Shown here in pieces: positions 40,158 to 48,401 of a stretch of DNA of 64,000 bases. The stretch is from Gammaproteobacteria bacterium (lineage in GTDB: Bacteria > Pseudomonadota > Gammaproteobacteria > Chromatiales > Chromatiaceae). The notes under the pieces were generated by a model. That model was not told where the DNA came from, did no database searches, and saw nothing but the letters and a program-made list of their open reading frames with translations. The translations under genes were made by a program, and so were the position numbers. Position 1 is the stretch's first letter. The number at the start of each line of letters is the position of its first letter. Where the stretch lies: the NCBI GenBank assembly GCA_024275295.1, contig JAJRZI010000009.1, forward strand, positions 1-64,000, in the 5' to 3' direction.

Positions 40158-40997
40158 TTATGTTCCTGATGTTTCAAGCAGGGTAGAGAGGGAACGATGG
40201 GTCTCCTCCATCTCCTTAAACAGCCCGCCAAGCTGCGACCACTCCAGACCAAGTTGTTTGACAACCTCTTCATCTACAGGAGGGATCAAGTTATATCCCC
40301 TGTCGCTCGGATCCAGACCGTGACTGATAATATCCGCCACATGGATTAAACAAGGCAGACTGTTTTGATGGTCATGCTCCGGCTGATGATGGCTGCCAAT
40401 GACTCTGCAGATATGATTGGGGAAATTCCATTTTTTCGCCAGCTCCTCTCCCAGAGTGCAGTGGTCAATGCCCAGAACCGTTATCTCCGCCTCTTGCGTC
40501 AGGCAATGGTGATTATTCTGATAATCCAACGTAGCAGTGAAGTGTTCAGGAAAGTGCACAGCCAAGACTACCCGACCAAGGTCATGCAACAGCCCGCAGG
40601 TGAAGGCGCTGCCCTCATCTATGCCAATCTGTTTTGCCAACACGATACTCACAGCAGCGGTTCCCAACCCATGCCGCCAGAGCGCCTGAGAATCCAATAC
40701 CGCATCACCAGATGAAGTGAGGTGGTTGATCACAGCTGAGGAGAGAGCCAGATTACGAACTATATGTTTACCCAGTAGTATGCAGGCATCTTTGACGGAT
40801 GAGACCTGGTTACTGAATCCATAGTAAGAGGAGTTTGCAACCCGTAAAATTCGGGCCGTTAATCCGATATCCTGCTGTATGCACTTTGCAATACCGGCAA
40901 TATCCACATCATCCTGATTGATGGCATGCAGAATCTTCATTACCCCTGGCTTAAGGGCAGGCAACTCATCAAGGTCATCCAGATTGATGGGGATCAT
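40158..40997 (-). CDS. HDOD domain signalling protein
   Basis: A 279-aa protein made almost entirely of an HDOD domain: ELPALKPGVMKILHAI, VANSSYYGF, and the degenerate HD region CGLLHDLGRVVLA. HDOD proteins are non-catalytic relatives of HD phosphohydrolases and occur in signalling and polarity pathways, sometimes beside MglA/SgmX-like systems. Start ATG 40997 is chosen because MIPINLDDLDELP matches the normal HDOD beginning and it overlaps the stop of the 49-aa gene by 4 bp; an upstream start at 41012 is unlikely. Confidence 0.9.
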   Translation of the reverse strand: MIPINLDDLDELPALKPGVMKILHAINQDDVDIAGIAKCIQQDIGLTARILRVANSSYYGFSNQVSSVKDACILLGKHIVRNLALSSAVINHLTSSGDAVLDSQALWRHGLGTAAVSIVLAKQIGIDEGSAFTCGLLHDLGRVVLAVHFPEHFTATLDYQNNHHCLTQEAEITVLGIDHCTLGEELAKKWNFPNHICRVIGSHHQPEHDHQNSLPCLIHVADIISHGLDPSDRGYNLIPPVDEEVVKQLGLEWSQLGGLFKEMEETHRSLSTLLETSGT

Positions 40998-41143
40998 TGC
41001 CGCTCTCCACAACGGTATTCAAGGATCATCTGCTTCAGACTATCCATTAAGGGACAGCCGGAAAGAAGCTGAAAACGCCTGTCCAGACACGCTTTCAGTT
41101 CGGCATTAAAGGCCGCCTGTTCGGGAGATACGACCTGCTTCAT
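40994..41143 (-). CDS. Small conserved-looking operon protein, 49 aa
   Basis: It begins in an ATGA overlap with the REC-PAS regulator stop and ends in an ATGA overlap with the HDOD start, so it fills the gap between those genes exactly. It has three Cys (KACLD, SGCPL, EYRCG) and a charged helical character. I recognise no family. The double overlap is good evidence that it is translated and works within this operon. Confidence 0.65.
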   Translation of the reverse strand: MKQVVSPEQAAFNAELKACLDRRFQLLSGCPLMDSLKQMILEYRCGERQ

Positions 41144-41961
41144 GACGCCTCTCCCTGCTGCTGAATAACCAGTATTTTGGCATTTACACCACTGCCATTT
41201 TTTATCTGATAGTGCTGCACTGCAACAATCCGCCCATTGGATAGCGTTACTTTATCTGCCGGCTGGATATTTTGTCCTGGTGTACTGTGAGTCTTGAGAG
41301 TCTCCGCTGGCAGCACATCATCTGCCATAAGGCCAACAACCCCATTCTTTCCATCATTAAGCAGCTTTAGGGCATATTGATTGACGGAAGAGATCAGGTT
41401 GTCTTCACTAATACCAATAATGCCAATAGGCAGGTGCTCAAGTATATCTTGAGCGACTTTAAGCGATACCAGGCTCAGTGCACTCTGTTTGACATTCTCA
41501 TCTACACGCTCTTCCAGGCGCTGGTTAATGCGGGCTAACTCATCATTGGCAGCATGCAGCTCTTGGGTAAGGCGATGATTTTCATCCTGCAGTTCATATT
41601 GTCGGAAGGCCTCTTCAATATGATCCCGTAGCCGATCATCCTCCCAGGGTTTGGTAAAAAACTTGTAGATGGCGCTTCGATTGACGGCCTGGATTACAGC
41701 CTCCAGTTCAGTGTAGCCAGAGAGCATAATGCGAATACAATCAGGCCAACGCTCTCTGGCTTTATCCAGAAATTCAATGCCGCCCATTCCGGGCATTCGG
41801 GCATCAGAGACAATAACCTGCACCTTGTGCTGCTCCAGCAGTTTGAGACCCTCTTGGCCGCTCTCTGCAGTCAGTATCTGGTAGCCTCCACGTCGCAACA
41901 GACGCTTGAGTGACTGGAGGATATTGGGTTCATCATCTACTAGAAGAAGTGTTCGTGCCAT
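41140..41961 (-). CDS. Response regulator with REC and PAS-like domain
   Basis: Receiver domain (LLLVDDEPNIL, VIVSDARMPGMGG, KFFTKPWEDD) to about residue 125, a coiled coil (RLTQELHAANDELARIN), then a PAS-like sensor region (ILEHLPIGIIGISEDNLISSVN, about 185-270). No DNA-binding domain. It is the first gene of the minus-strand signalling operon, so its promoter should lie in 41962-42172. Its receiver is close in style to those of the neighbouring REC proteins, suggesting duplication within the cluster. Confidence 0.88.
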   Translation of the reverse strand: MARTLLLVDDEPNILQSLKRLLRRGGYQILTAESGQEGLKLLEQHKVQVIVSDARMPGMGGIEFLDKARERWPDCIRIMLSGYTELEAVIQAVNRSAIYKFFTKPWEDDRLRDHIEEAFRQYELQDENHRLTQELHAANDELARINQRLEERVDENVKQSALSLVSLKVAQDILEHLPIGIIGISEDNLISSVNQYALKLLNDGKNGVVGLMADDVLPAETLKTHSTPGQNIQPADKVTLSNGRIVAVQHYQIKNGSGVNAKILVIQQQGEAS

Positions 41962-42041
41962 AATTAATCTTCCTGCTAATCAGTGTAATTAGCTCAGCCT
42001 TGACTCCATCTGTTTTGTCAATACACACATGACATAGAAGA

Positions 42042-42144
42042 TACCTAAAATATTAGGTAGTATGATTTCGGTTAAATGCTAGGGTCTGTTAACACTAATC
42101 CAACAGGCCCTTGATCAGTTCTATCGGCTATAGACAATAGAACT
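42042..42144. promoter_or_regulatory. Palindrome and hairpin between the signalling operon and the cytochrome gene
   Basis: TACCTAA-AATA-TTAGGTA (42042-42059) is a perfect 7-bp palindrome with a 4-bp spacer, suitable for a dimeric regulator. AGTTCTAT / ATAGAACT (42117-42144) forms an 8-bp stem with a 12-nt loop followed by TTATTTT, as in a weak terminator or attenuator ahead of the cytochrome gene. The divergent promoters of both flanking genes must lie in this interval. Confidence 0.4.
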
Positions 42145-42172
42145 TTATTTTGCAAATCCACAATTATTTAAC

Positions 42173-42898
42173 ATGCGCATAGCGGTAAATATCCACATGA
42201 TGCAAATATCAACAGTGAAACTCTCTCTATTGCTGCTGAGCCTTGCGCTTGGCCTTGCAAACCAGGCCTGGGGAGCATCTGAAGAGGGTATGGCAATGGC
42301 CATTAACCTCAAGCCCAATATGTACAATGGGCTGGTTATCTTTCGTGTCTGTGCCAAATGTCACTATGAAGAGGGGTGGGGGCAACGCAATGGTATTTTT
42401 CCACAGCTTGCAGGGCAACATGCCAAGGTTATTATTAAGCAGCTGGTGGATGTGCGCGACCATAATCGCGAGAGTGCCGGGATGGATCACTTTGCCATGT
42501 TGAAAGAGATCGGTGAGCCTCAGGTTCTGGCAGATGTTGCAGGCTATATCTCATCCATACTCATGACACCAAATCCAGGTATAGGGGCTGGCACAGATCT
42601 GGGGCTGGGTAAGAAACTCTATAATCAATACTGCGCAGCCTGCCACGGTAGGAATGGAGAAGGGGATAACGATCATTTTTACCCACGTATTCAGGGGCAG
42701 CATTACCGATACCTGTTGCGGCAATTCAAATGGATCTACCGTAAAGAGCGCACGAATATTCAGCCAGGCATGATGAACGCCATTGCGGATTTTACGCAAC
42801 AGGATACCGAAGCCGTCATTGATTATATCTCCCGCCTAAAGCCGCCTAAAGAGAAGTTGGCACCATCCGTGAAGTGGAAAAACCCAGATTTTGAGTAA
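42173..42898 (+). CDS. Dihaem cytochrome c, c4-like
   Basis: A signal peptide (core LLLLSLALGLANQAWG) is followed by two class I cytochrome c domains of about 90 residues, each with one CxxCH: CAKCH and CAACH. Downstream Met residues could be axial ligands. This is the pattern of cytochrome c4-type periplasmic carriers that feed terminal oxidases or denitrification enzymes. The true start may be one of the two Met codons at positions 9 and 10 (HMMQIS), which would give a more normal signal peptide. Monocistronic; a hairpin lies upstream. Confidence 0.88.
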   Translation: MRIAVNIHMMQISTVKLSLLLLSLALGLANQAWGASEEGMAMAINLKPNMYNGLVIFRVCAKCHYEEGWGQRNGIFPQLAGQHAKVIIKQLVDVRDHNRESAGMDHFAMLKEIGEPQVLADVAGYISSILMTPNPGIGAGTDLGLGKKLYNQYCAACHGRNGEGDNDHFYPRIQGQHYRYLLRQFKWIYRKERTNIQPGMMNAIADFTQQDTEAVIDYISRLKPPKEKLAPSVKWKNPDFE

Positions 42899-43026
42899 GG
42901 AATAATGCTTGCTATGGCCTCGTTTGTTTTCGGTGCTATTTGCAGCGTGTCCTAAATAATGTGCTTGTATAATCGACAGAATCTGCAATTCTATAATTCT
43001 ATTAGATAGAACTCATTACAGGCTCC

Positions 43027-43431
43027 ATGAAGAAAAGAATATTAATTGTTGATGACGAACAGAACACACTCAATGCAATCCAACGTGAATTGCGGCGGGT
43101 TGCAGATGAGTATGAGGTCTATACGACAACCAACAGCAAAAAGGTGCCTAACCTCATCAATGAACACCAAATTAACCTGTTGATTACAGACATCCTGATG
43201 CCGGAGAAGGATGGCATTGAAGTAGCGGCTGAAACCCTTACGCAGTATCCGTCGGTCAAGATCATCACCATATCTGGCGGTGGGCAGATTGAGGCTGAAG
43301 CCTATCTCGAAATGACCAAGACCCTTGGCATATCCCACACGCTTCGCAAACCATTCAATACGGATGAACTGCTGGCCGCGATCAGGCAGCTACTGGAAGA
43401 GACAGAGGATTTAGAAAAACCCCTCCATTAG
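43027..43431 (+). CDS. Orphan single-domain response regulator
   Basis: A CheY-like receiver of 134 aa: ILIVDDEQNTL, phosphoacceptor in LLITDILMPEKDG, and the conserved Lys in LRKPFNTD. A TATAAT (42968-42973) lies 54 bp upstream. No output domain and no adjacent kinase on the same strand; it may take part in the nearby minus-strand signalling system. Confidence 0.88.
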   Translation: MKKRILIVDDEQNTLNAIQRELRRVADEYEVYTTTNSKKVPNLINEHQINLLITDILMPEKDGIEVAAETLTQYPSVKIITISGGGQIEAEAYLEMTKTLGISHTLRKPFNTDELLAAIRQLLEETEDLEKPLH

Positions 43432-43460
43432 TTCATAAATCAAGCCTATTGAGTCCAGAA

Positions 43461-43904
43461 TTAACCGGGGCGCCCTAAGGTTTGTGGCAACTGCTTCACC
43501 CAATCCCGCACCTCTGCGCAGACACGCCGATAATGCTCCAGCGCCTCATGCTCTGATGCCGCCCCCTTAGCCAGCTCAGGTGGATCATCGAATCCATAAT
43601 GAATCACAGTGGCCTTTCCAGGGAGCAGCGGGCAGTTGACCTGGGCATGACCACACACCGTGATCACATAATCAAACGCCATCTCCAGATCTGCCACTCT
43701 CTTTGACCTGTGGTCAGATATATCAACACCCTCCTCTGCCATCACCGCAACGGCATTAGGGTTTAACCCTTGAGCAACGGTGCCCGCTGAAAAAGCATCT
43801 ATGCTGTCACGGTGGAAATGCCTGGCCCAACCCTCCGCCATTTGTGAGCGGCACGAGTTGCCCGTGCATAAAAAAAGGACTTTGATTTTTTGTGCTTGAG
43901 TCAT
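43461..43904 (-). CDS. arsC: Arsenate reductase (low-molecular-weight phosphatase family)
   Basis: It reduces arsenate to arsenite with thiols. The P-loop LFLCTGNSCRSQMAEGWARHF contains the nucleophilic Cys and the second Cys in the CxxxxxCR(S) motif. Cys residues in VCGHAQVNC supply the relay pair of thioredoxin-coupled enzymes, and YGFDDPPELAKG holds the acid Asp. The ATG at 43904 is chosen by the family N-terminus (MTQAQKIKVLFLC); an earlier start at 43949 would run into arsM's last codons. It begins 4 bp after the natural arsM stop, so the two form an operon. Confidence 0.93.
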   Translation of the reverse strand: MTQAQKIKVLFLCTGNSCRSQMAEGWARHFHRDSIDAFSAGTVAQGLNPNAVAVMAEEGVDISDHRSKRVADLEMAFDYVITVCGHAQVNCPLLPGKATVIHYGFDDPPELAKGAASEHEALEHYRRVCAEVRDWVKQLPQTLGRPG

Positions 43905-44007
43905 GGGATTAACAACAGCATGAGCCGCCACTCTCACTATCGCTGGCACCCTTATCGAAAGGAAGTTTCATGCCCTTGCCTTCAAATATGCCGTAATGGG
44001 TATCATT

Positions 44008-44961
44008 CTACCCTAAAAATTCGAAATACTCTGCAAAGCGCGTCTCACTCAGCATACGGAAGGTATTCCCGCTCACCGGGAAGGTGGCACCCGCTTTGAT
44101 GACATTCTGCTTATCAAATTGAAGCTGGCACTCGTGATGGGGAATGGTGCCTTTGTAGATCACAGCCTGCCCGTAGTTTTCACCGTGAGGCTCCAGATCA
44201 GGCAGTTTAAAGAGTCGATAGGTAGGAGAAAAGAAATTGACATGGTCAATACATTTTGCCACTTCGTCATTATCTATGGTTAACGGGCGATCCTCCACCA
44301 GTCGTGGATCCAAAAACCCTACCTGCTTAGCCAGATTATAAAAATCATTCCAATAGAGGGCACCACTTAGACATTCACCATAAAGAACGGGATCTGCTGC
44401 CAACTCCTTTGAAATGCGTCGATCTGAATAGACATCAGAGAAATAAATCTCTCCACCTGGCTTCAGGATACGGTAGGCTTCACGTAGAACAGCCTCTTTA
44501 TCCGGCGAGAGATTGATAACACAGTTTGAGATAATAATATCAAAGCTGTTATCGGCCAGACCCAGCTCATCCAGGTGCTCAATATAGCCTTTTTTGAACT
44601 CAATATTAGGGCGGCTAAAACCAAACTGCTCCATGTGGTAGTCAATATATTTATTGGCAACAGCAAGCTGCTCATCGGTCATATCCACACCCAGCACATA
44701 CCCCTGCTCACCAACAAGCTGGGAGAGCAGAAAGCAGTCACGGCCAGAGCCACTACCCAGATCAAGGATACGCATGCCCTGCAACAGCTCAGGCATCACC
44801 AGACCACAGCCATAATAGCGCCCTGCCACCTCTGCATGAATCTTACTCAACCCTTGCTTCACAAAATCAGGCATTGCCGTATCGGTACAGCAGGCATCTG
44901 TTTTCAGGTCTTCAGAAGACTGCAGAACCTTACCGTAATACTCTTTTACTGCATCTTTCAT
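44008..44961 (-). CDS. arsM: Arsenite methyltransferase ArsM, C-terminal tail cut by in-frame TAG
   Basis: A SAM-dependent enzyme that methylates As(III). Motifs: DACCTD (N-terminal cysteines), RYYGCGLVMPELLQG, the SAM loop ILDLGSGSGRDCFLL, SNCVINLSPDK with the As-binding Cys, and YGECLSGALYW. The 317-aa frame stops at TAG 44008-44010 after FEFLG. The same frame continues with NDTHYGIFEGKGMKLPF and ends GGSCCC at 43909-43911, the usual type of ArsM C-terminus. The continued frame closes 4 bp before arsC, as expected for a native operon. The truncated protein keeps the methyltransferase fold but lacks about 32 residues and the terminal Cys cluster. Confidence 0.9.
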   Translation of the reverse strand: MKDAVKEYYGKVLQSSEDLKTDACCTDTAMPDFVKQGLSKIHAEVAGRYYGCGLVMPELLQGMRILDLGSGSGRDCFLLSQLVGEQGYVLGVDMTDEQLAVANKYIDYHMEQFGFSRPNIEFKKGYIEHLDELGLADNSFDIIISNCVINLSPDKEAVLREAYRILKPGGEIYFSDVYSDRRISKELAADPVLYGECLSGALYWNDFYNLAKQVGFLDPRLVEDRPLTIDNDEVAKCIDHVNFFSPTYRLFKLPDLEPHGENYGQAVIYKGTIPHHECQLQFDKQNVIKAGATFPVSGNTFRMLSETRFAEYFEFLG

Positions 44962-45050
44962 TCAAGCAATCTCTCTATTTCATCATTAAGCCGGATAGGA
45001 TACGATTCTCAGTCCACTCCCCGCAAGCAACCACTGATGATTTTCTTCTT

Positions 45051-45290
45051 ATGAATGAGCCTCAACAACCCCAACGCGCACACAAGTCAGCGGAGCTTGG
45101 CGCAAAATCAATGCTGCTGGGCCTCATCGGTTCAGCAGTAGCCTATTTTGGACTCTGGATTGAATCAGACATGACCGGCCTCATTGGCTGGGGAGCTGTA
45201 GGCATCGCCATGCTGGGCGGACTTATCTCACTCTTCTGGTATGCAGGGGCAAGCATACACCGATTTATAAAGGCTCGAACTGGAGAATAA
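45051..45290 (+). CDS. Small two-helix membrane protein, 79 aa
   Basis: After a polar N-terminus, two hydrophobic segments (SMLLGLIGSAVAYFGLW and GAVGIAMLGGLISLFWY) are separated by a short loop with ESDMTGLIGW, and the tail is basic. Start ATG 45051 gives the compact form; longer frames upstream are poor. No family recognised. It is divergent from arsM and may share its control region. Confidence 0.55.
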   Translation: MNEPQQPQRAHKSAELGAKSMLLGLIGSAVAYFGLWIESDMTGLIGWGAVGIAMLGGLISLFWYAGASIHRFIKARTGE

Positions 45291-45392
45291 TCGTTTCAGT
45301 TAATAGCATTGGCCGCACGTTGTACATATACTTAATCGGATACGATTTTTTGCTGATTCAATCCACCCCCTCTTAACTCCATATCTGAAGCC

Positions 45393-45785
45393 ATGAAAAT
45401 ATCTATCTATACACTACTGTTACTTTTCCCCATCAGCATCTGTGCAGCCGAGGCATATAAAATGGATGAAAAAGAGATGCAGGCCATGATGGCACAGATG
45501 CAGAAGATGCAAGACTGCATGCAGAAGGTTGACCACTCTGAGATTACCGCTGCCGAGCAACGCGCCACAAAGATTGCCGCTGAAGTCAAAGCACTGTGCG
45601 CTGATGGAAAGCGCGACCAGGCACGGGAACGCGTCATTACTTTCAGCAAAAAACTGGCGAAAACCCCAGCCCTGCAGGAGTTAAGACGGTGCAGCGAAAT
45701 GGCCACCGGCATGACGCCCATAATGCCACTGCTGGATCAATACAAGGTCGATAACTTCGCTCAATATGACGTATGCACACAATAA
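45393..45785 (+). CDS. Hypothetical secreted helical protein, 130 aa
   Basis: Signal peptide (LLLLFPISICAAEA, cleavage near residue 19). The mature part is Met- and Gln-rich and helical (EKEMQAMMAQMQKMQDC). It has four Cys (QDCMQK, KALCAD, LRRCSE, YDVCTQ) that could form two disulfides. No recognised domain; periplasmic location is expected. Confidence 0.65.
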   Translation: MKISIYTLLLLFPISICAAEAYKMDEKEMQAMMAQMQKMQDCMQKVDHSEITAAEQRATKIAAEVKALCADGKRDQARERVITFSKKLAKTPALQELRRCSEMATGMTPIMPLLDQYKVDNFAQYDVCTQ

Positions 45786-45818
45786 AGCTGGCCATTAATC
45801 TGCCGGTTAATTGTTAAT

Positions 45819-46589
45819 ATGGACGCCTACACACCAAAGCAAATTGCGGAGCTGGTCAATAATATTGGCATTAAAAAAGCCGGCCTGCCACTGCTTCAGA
45901 CCATCACGCTCAGCATTCTTGCTGGCGCCTTTATCGCATTTGGCGGCATGTTTTATACCATGGCCATCACGGACAGCACCCTGGGGCTTGGCCCCACTCG
46001 CTTGCTGGGCGGATTAGCATTCAGCCTGGGATTGGTACTGGTAATTATTGCCGGCGCTGAACTGTTCACCGGCAACAATCTGATCATTATCGCCTGGTCT
46101 GAAAAGAAGATAACCACCACCCAGCTGCTGCGCAACTGGGGCATTGTCTATGTGGGTAATTTCATTGGCGCACTGGCCTGCGCCTGGTTTATCCACTATT
46201 CCGGCACACTTGATATCGCCAATGGCGCAGTAGCAAAAACAGCACTCAATATTGCCCAAGGTAAGGTAGCACTCAGCAGCAGCCAGGCCTTTATTAGAGG
46301 CATTCTGTGCAACACATTGGTCTGCCTGGCTATCTGGCTATGCTTTGCGGCACACACGGTTTCAGGCAAGATATTGGCTATTCTATTCCCTATCTCAGCC
46401 TTCGTGGCCTTAGGCTTTGAGCACTCGGTTGCCAACATGTACCTCATCCCTATTGGCATGCTTCAGGAAGGCTCAACAATTACACTTATCGATTTTATAC
46501 AAAACCTTATCCCGGTTACCTTGGGTAACATCCTTGGTGGCAGCGCTTTTGTCGCATTGGTCTACTGGATTTGCTATCTGCGTAAGTAA
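45819..46589 (+). CDS. Formate/nitrite transporter family protein
   Basis: A 256-aa protein with six hydrophobic segments and the FNT signatures AFIAFGGMFYTM, LGLVLVIIAGAELFTGNNLI and, near the end, ALGFEHSVANMYLIPIGM. FNT proteins are pentameric channels for formate, nitrite or hydrosulfide. The sequence does not reveal which anion; the lineage and neighbours make nitrite or hydrosulfide reasonable guesses. It stands between a secreted hypothetical and the radical SAM protein, on the same strand with short gaps. Confidence 0.93.
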   Translation: MDAYTPKQIAELVNNIGIKKAGLPLLQTITLSILAGAFIAFGGMFYTMAITDSTLGLGPTRLLGGLAFSLGLVLVIIAGAELFTGNNLIIIAWSEKKITTTQLLRNWGIVYVGNFIGALACAWFIHYSGTLDIANGAVAKTALNIAQGKVALSSSQAFIRGILCNTLVCLAIWLCFAAHTVSGKILAILFPISAFVALGFEHSVANMYLIPIGMLQEGSTITLIDFIQNLIPVTLGNILGGSAFVALVYWICYLRK

Positions 46590-46617
46590 TTTGTTATCCC
46601 TCATTCCCGTTTAAATA

Positions 46618-47898
46618 ATGCCAGCCGCTAACAACTACACACAGAAGTTTTCAGCTATTTGTGAGCAAACTCTATTCCCTCTTCTATCAAAAGAGCTGAA
46701 GACCTTTATTAGTGACAAGGCACACAGGTATCGTTTTACGCTACAAGAGCTGCGCCAAATCTGTGAGATCTCACGCGACCTTGATATGTGGGAAGAGACC
46801 TCCATCCAGCAACTTTGGATCAATACGCAAATAGAGGACACCACCGGAAAGGCAGCAAAAAAAGCCATAATCAATCAGCTTAAAACAGATTGGTTGACAC
46901 TTAAGAATAGCGCCACTCATTACCCCAAAGAAGAAGAGACCACCCTACCCTTGCAGAAACTCAAACTGGAAACAAGGGAGAAAAAACAACTGGGATTAGG
47001 TTATTGCCCAGTGGCCTCAGAGCGCACACGATGCTGCAATCTGATGACACTTGACGCCATAGATAACTGTGGATTCGACTGCAGTTATTGTAGCATCCAG
47101 GCCTTTTATCACGAAGACAAAGTCTACTTTGATCAAAGCTTTGCTGAAAAGCTACAGGCACTTGAGTTAGACCCTAACCAAATTTACCACATAGGAACAG
47201 GGCAATCATCCGACTCACTATTATGGGGCAATAAACACGGCATACTGGATGCATTAACAGCCTTTGCCAGAGCCAACCCTAATGTCATTTTAGAGCTAAA
47301 AACAAAATCAAAAAACATCAACTACCTGCTGGAACATGAAATACCTTCCAATATCATCTGCACATGGTCACTCAACACCCCTACAATCATCAGCAACGAA
47401 GAGCATCGTGCAGCAACGCTGGATGATCGAATTGAAGCCGCCCGAAAAGTAGCCGACAAAGGTATAGTGGTTGGCTTTCATTTCCACCCCATGATCCACT
47501 ACGACCATTGGAGAGAGGATTACACCCACATCTTTCACCGCTTGCAGGATTCATTCAAACCTGCAGAAGTGGCACTCATTTCATTCGGCACATTGACCTA
47601 TACAAAATCTGTAGTTAAGCAGATTCGCCAACGAGGATTGAAAAGCAAAATATTGCAGCTACCACTGATTAATAGCGATGGTAAATTAAGCTATTCAGAG
47701 GAGACAAAACTTGAGATGTTTTCTCATGCCTACCATAGCTTTACTCAATGGCATGGCAGGGTATTCTTCTATCTATGCATGGAGAATAACAGGCTGTGGC
47801 AACCCGTATTTGGTTATGCCTATCCCTCTAACGAGGATTTCGAATCTGCGATGAAACGCGCATACATGGCAAAAACAGGCGCAGTCATCACAAAATAA
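46618..47898 (+). CDS. Spore-photoproduct-lyase-like radical SAM protein
   Basis: The cluster motif is CGFDCSYC (C-x3-C-x2-C, about residues 147-154), which binds the 4Fe-4S cluster and S-adenosylmethionine. The surrounding sequence (NLMTLDAIDNCGFDC, YCSIQAFYH, HIGTGQSSDSL, ELKTKSKN, GFHFHPMIHYDHW) resembles the SPL family that repairs spore DNA or acts on related substrates. About 140 residues of helical sequence precede it. A true spore photoproduct lyase is not expected in a Gram-negative that makes no spores; the family is widespread with unknown roles, so DNA repair is only one possibility. Confidence 0.8.
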   Translation: MPAANNYTQKFSAICEQTLFPLLSKELKTFISDKAHRYRFTLQELRQICEISRDLDMWEETSIQQLWINTQIEDTTGKAAKKAIINQLKTDWLTLKNSATHYPKEEETTLPLQKLKLETREKKQLGLGYCPVASERTRCCNLMTLDAIDNCGFDCSYCSIQAFYHEDKVYFDQSFAEKLQALELDPNQIYHIGTGQSSDSLLWGNKHGILDALTAFARANPNVILELKTKSKNINYLLEHEIPSNIICTWSLNTPTIISNEEHRAATLDDRIEAARKVADKGIVVGFHFHPMIHYDHWREDYTHIFHRLQDSFKPAEVALISFGTLTYTKSVVKQIRQRGLKSKILQLPLINSDGKLSYSEETKLEMFSHAYHSFTQWHGRVFFYLCMENNRLWQPVFGYAYPSNEDFESAMKRAYMAKTGAVITK

Positions 47899-47976
47899 TC
47901 ATTACTATTTCATTGTCACAAGCGTCAGTTTCGCCCGTACCTGCCCCGGCTCATCTTCCGCTGAAACATTTATATT

Positions 47977-48399
47977 TTACACCTTGATGCCATAGGTTTT
48001 ATTGACGGCCATCACCCATAAAATCATCTGATCAAAAGAGGCGCCTTCCAGCCAGATCCGGGCTTTGTCGCTGCCTTCAGGGGTAATCCGCTTCATGGAT
48101 TCCTTAATACCATTCTGACGACTGGTTTTGCTTATAACAGCAAGCAGTGTGTCTCTTCCTGATCCACTCAGTTTTTTTGCGCCACTTGCATTGGAGCGCA
48201 AGGATTTAGCCTCCTGTGCAACCCCTTCTAAATGTGTTTTAAGATTTTTCTGTGCGGCCACTCTTGTCGTCAACAGATCCCTTTGCTCCATAAAAGGCTC
48301 TACCAAAAACAGGTATCCTCCCATGACCACAAGCCCAATAACACCAAACCCCAATGCCTTCTTCTCTCGATCCTGGAGCGTCGCCCACCATTTAGTCAT
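47977..48399 (-). CDS. gspM: Type II secretion protein GspM, C-terminal strand cut by in-frame TAA
   Basis: An inner-membrane platform protein: a single transmembrane segment (FGVIGLVVMGGYLFLV, about 17-32) after a WATLQDREKK start, then a periplasmic ferredoxin-like domain with a coiled coil. The frame stops at TAA (47977-47979) after KTYGIKV. It continues in the same frame for 24 residues with NINVSAEDEPGQV and AKLTLV, then TAG at 47905-47907. That tail is the normal last pair of strands of GspM. The truncated form may fold poorly. Last gene of gspGHIJKLM, 2 bp after gspL; no gspN was found. Confidence 0.92.
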   Translation of the reverse strand: MTKWWATLQDREKKALGFGVIGLVVMGGYLFLVEPFMEQRDLLTTRVAAQKNLKTHLEGVAQEAKSLRSNASGAKKLSGSGRDTLLAVISKTSRQNGIKESMKRITPEGSDKARIWLEGASFDQMILWVMAVNKTYGIKV

Positions 48400-48401
48400 G
48401 A

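Noticed and set aside
42042-42059. FNR or CRP binding site
   Set aside because: The palindrome TACCTAA-N4-TTAGGTA matches neither TTGAT-N4-ATCAA nor TGTGA-N6-TCACA.
32897-47979. Selenocysteine as an explanation of the in-frame stops
   Set aside because: Selenocysteine uses UGA; these are UAA and UAG, and the flanking motifs do not place Cys there.
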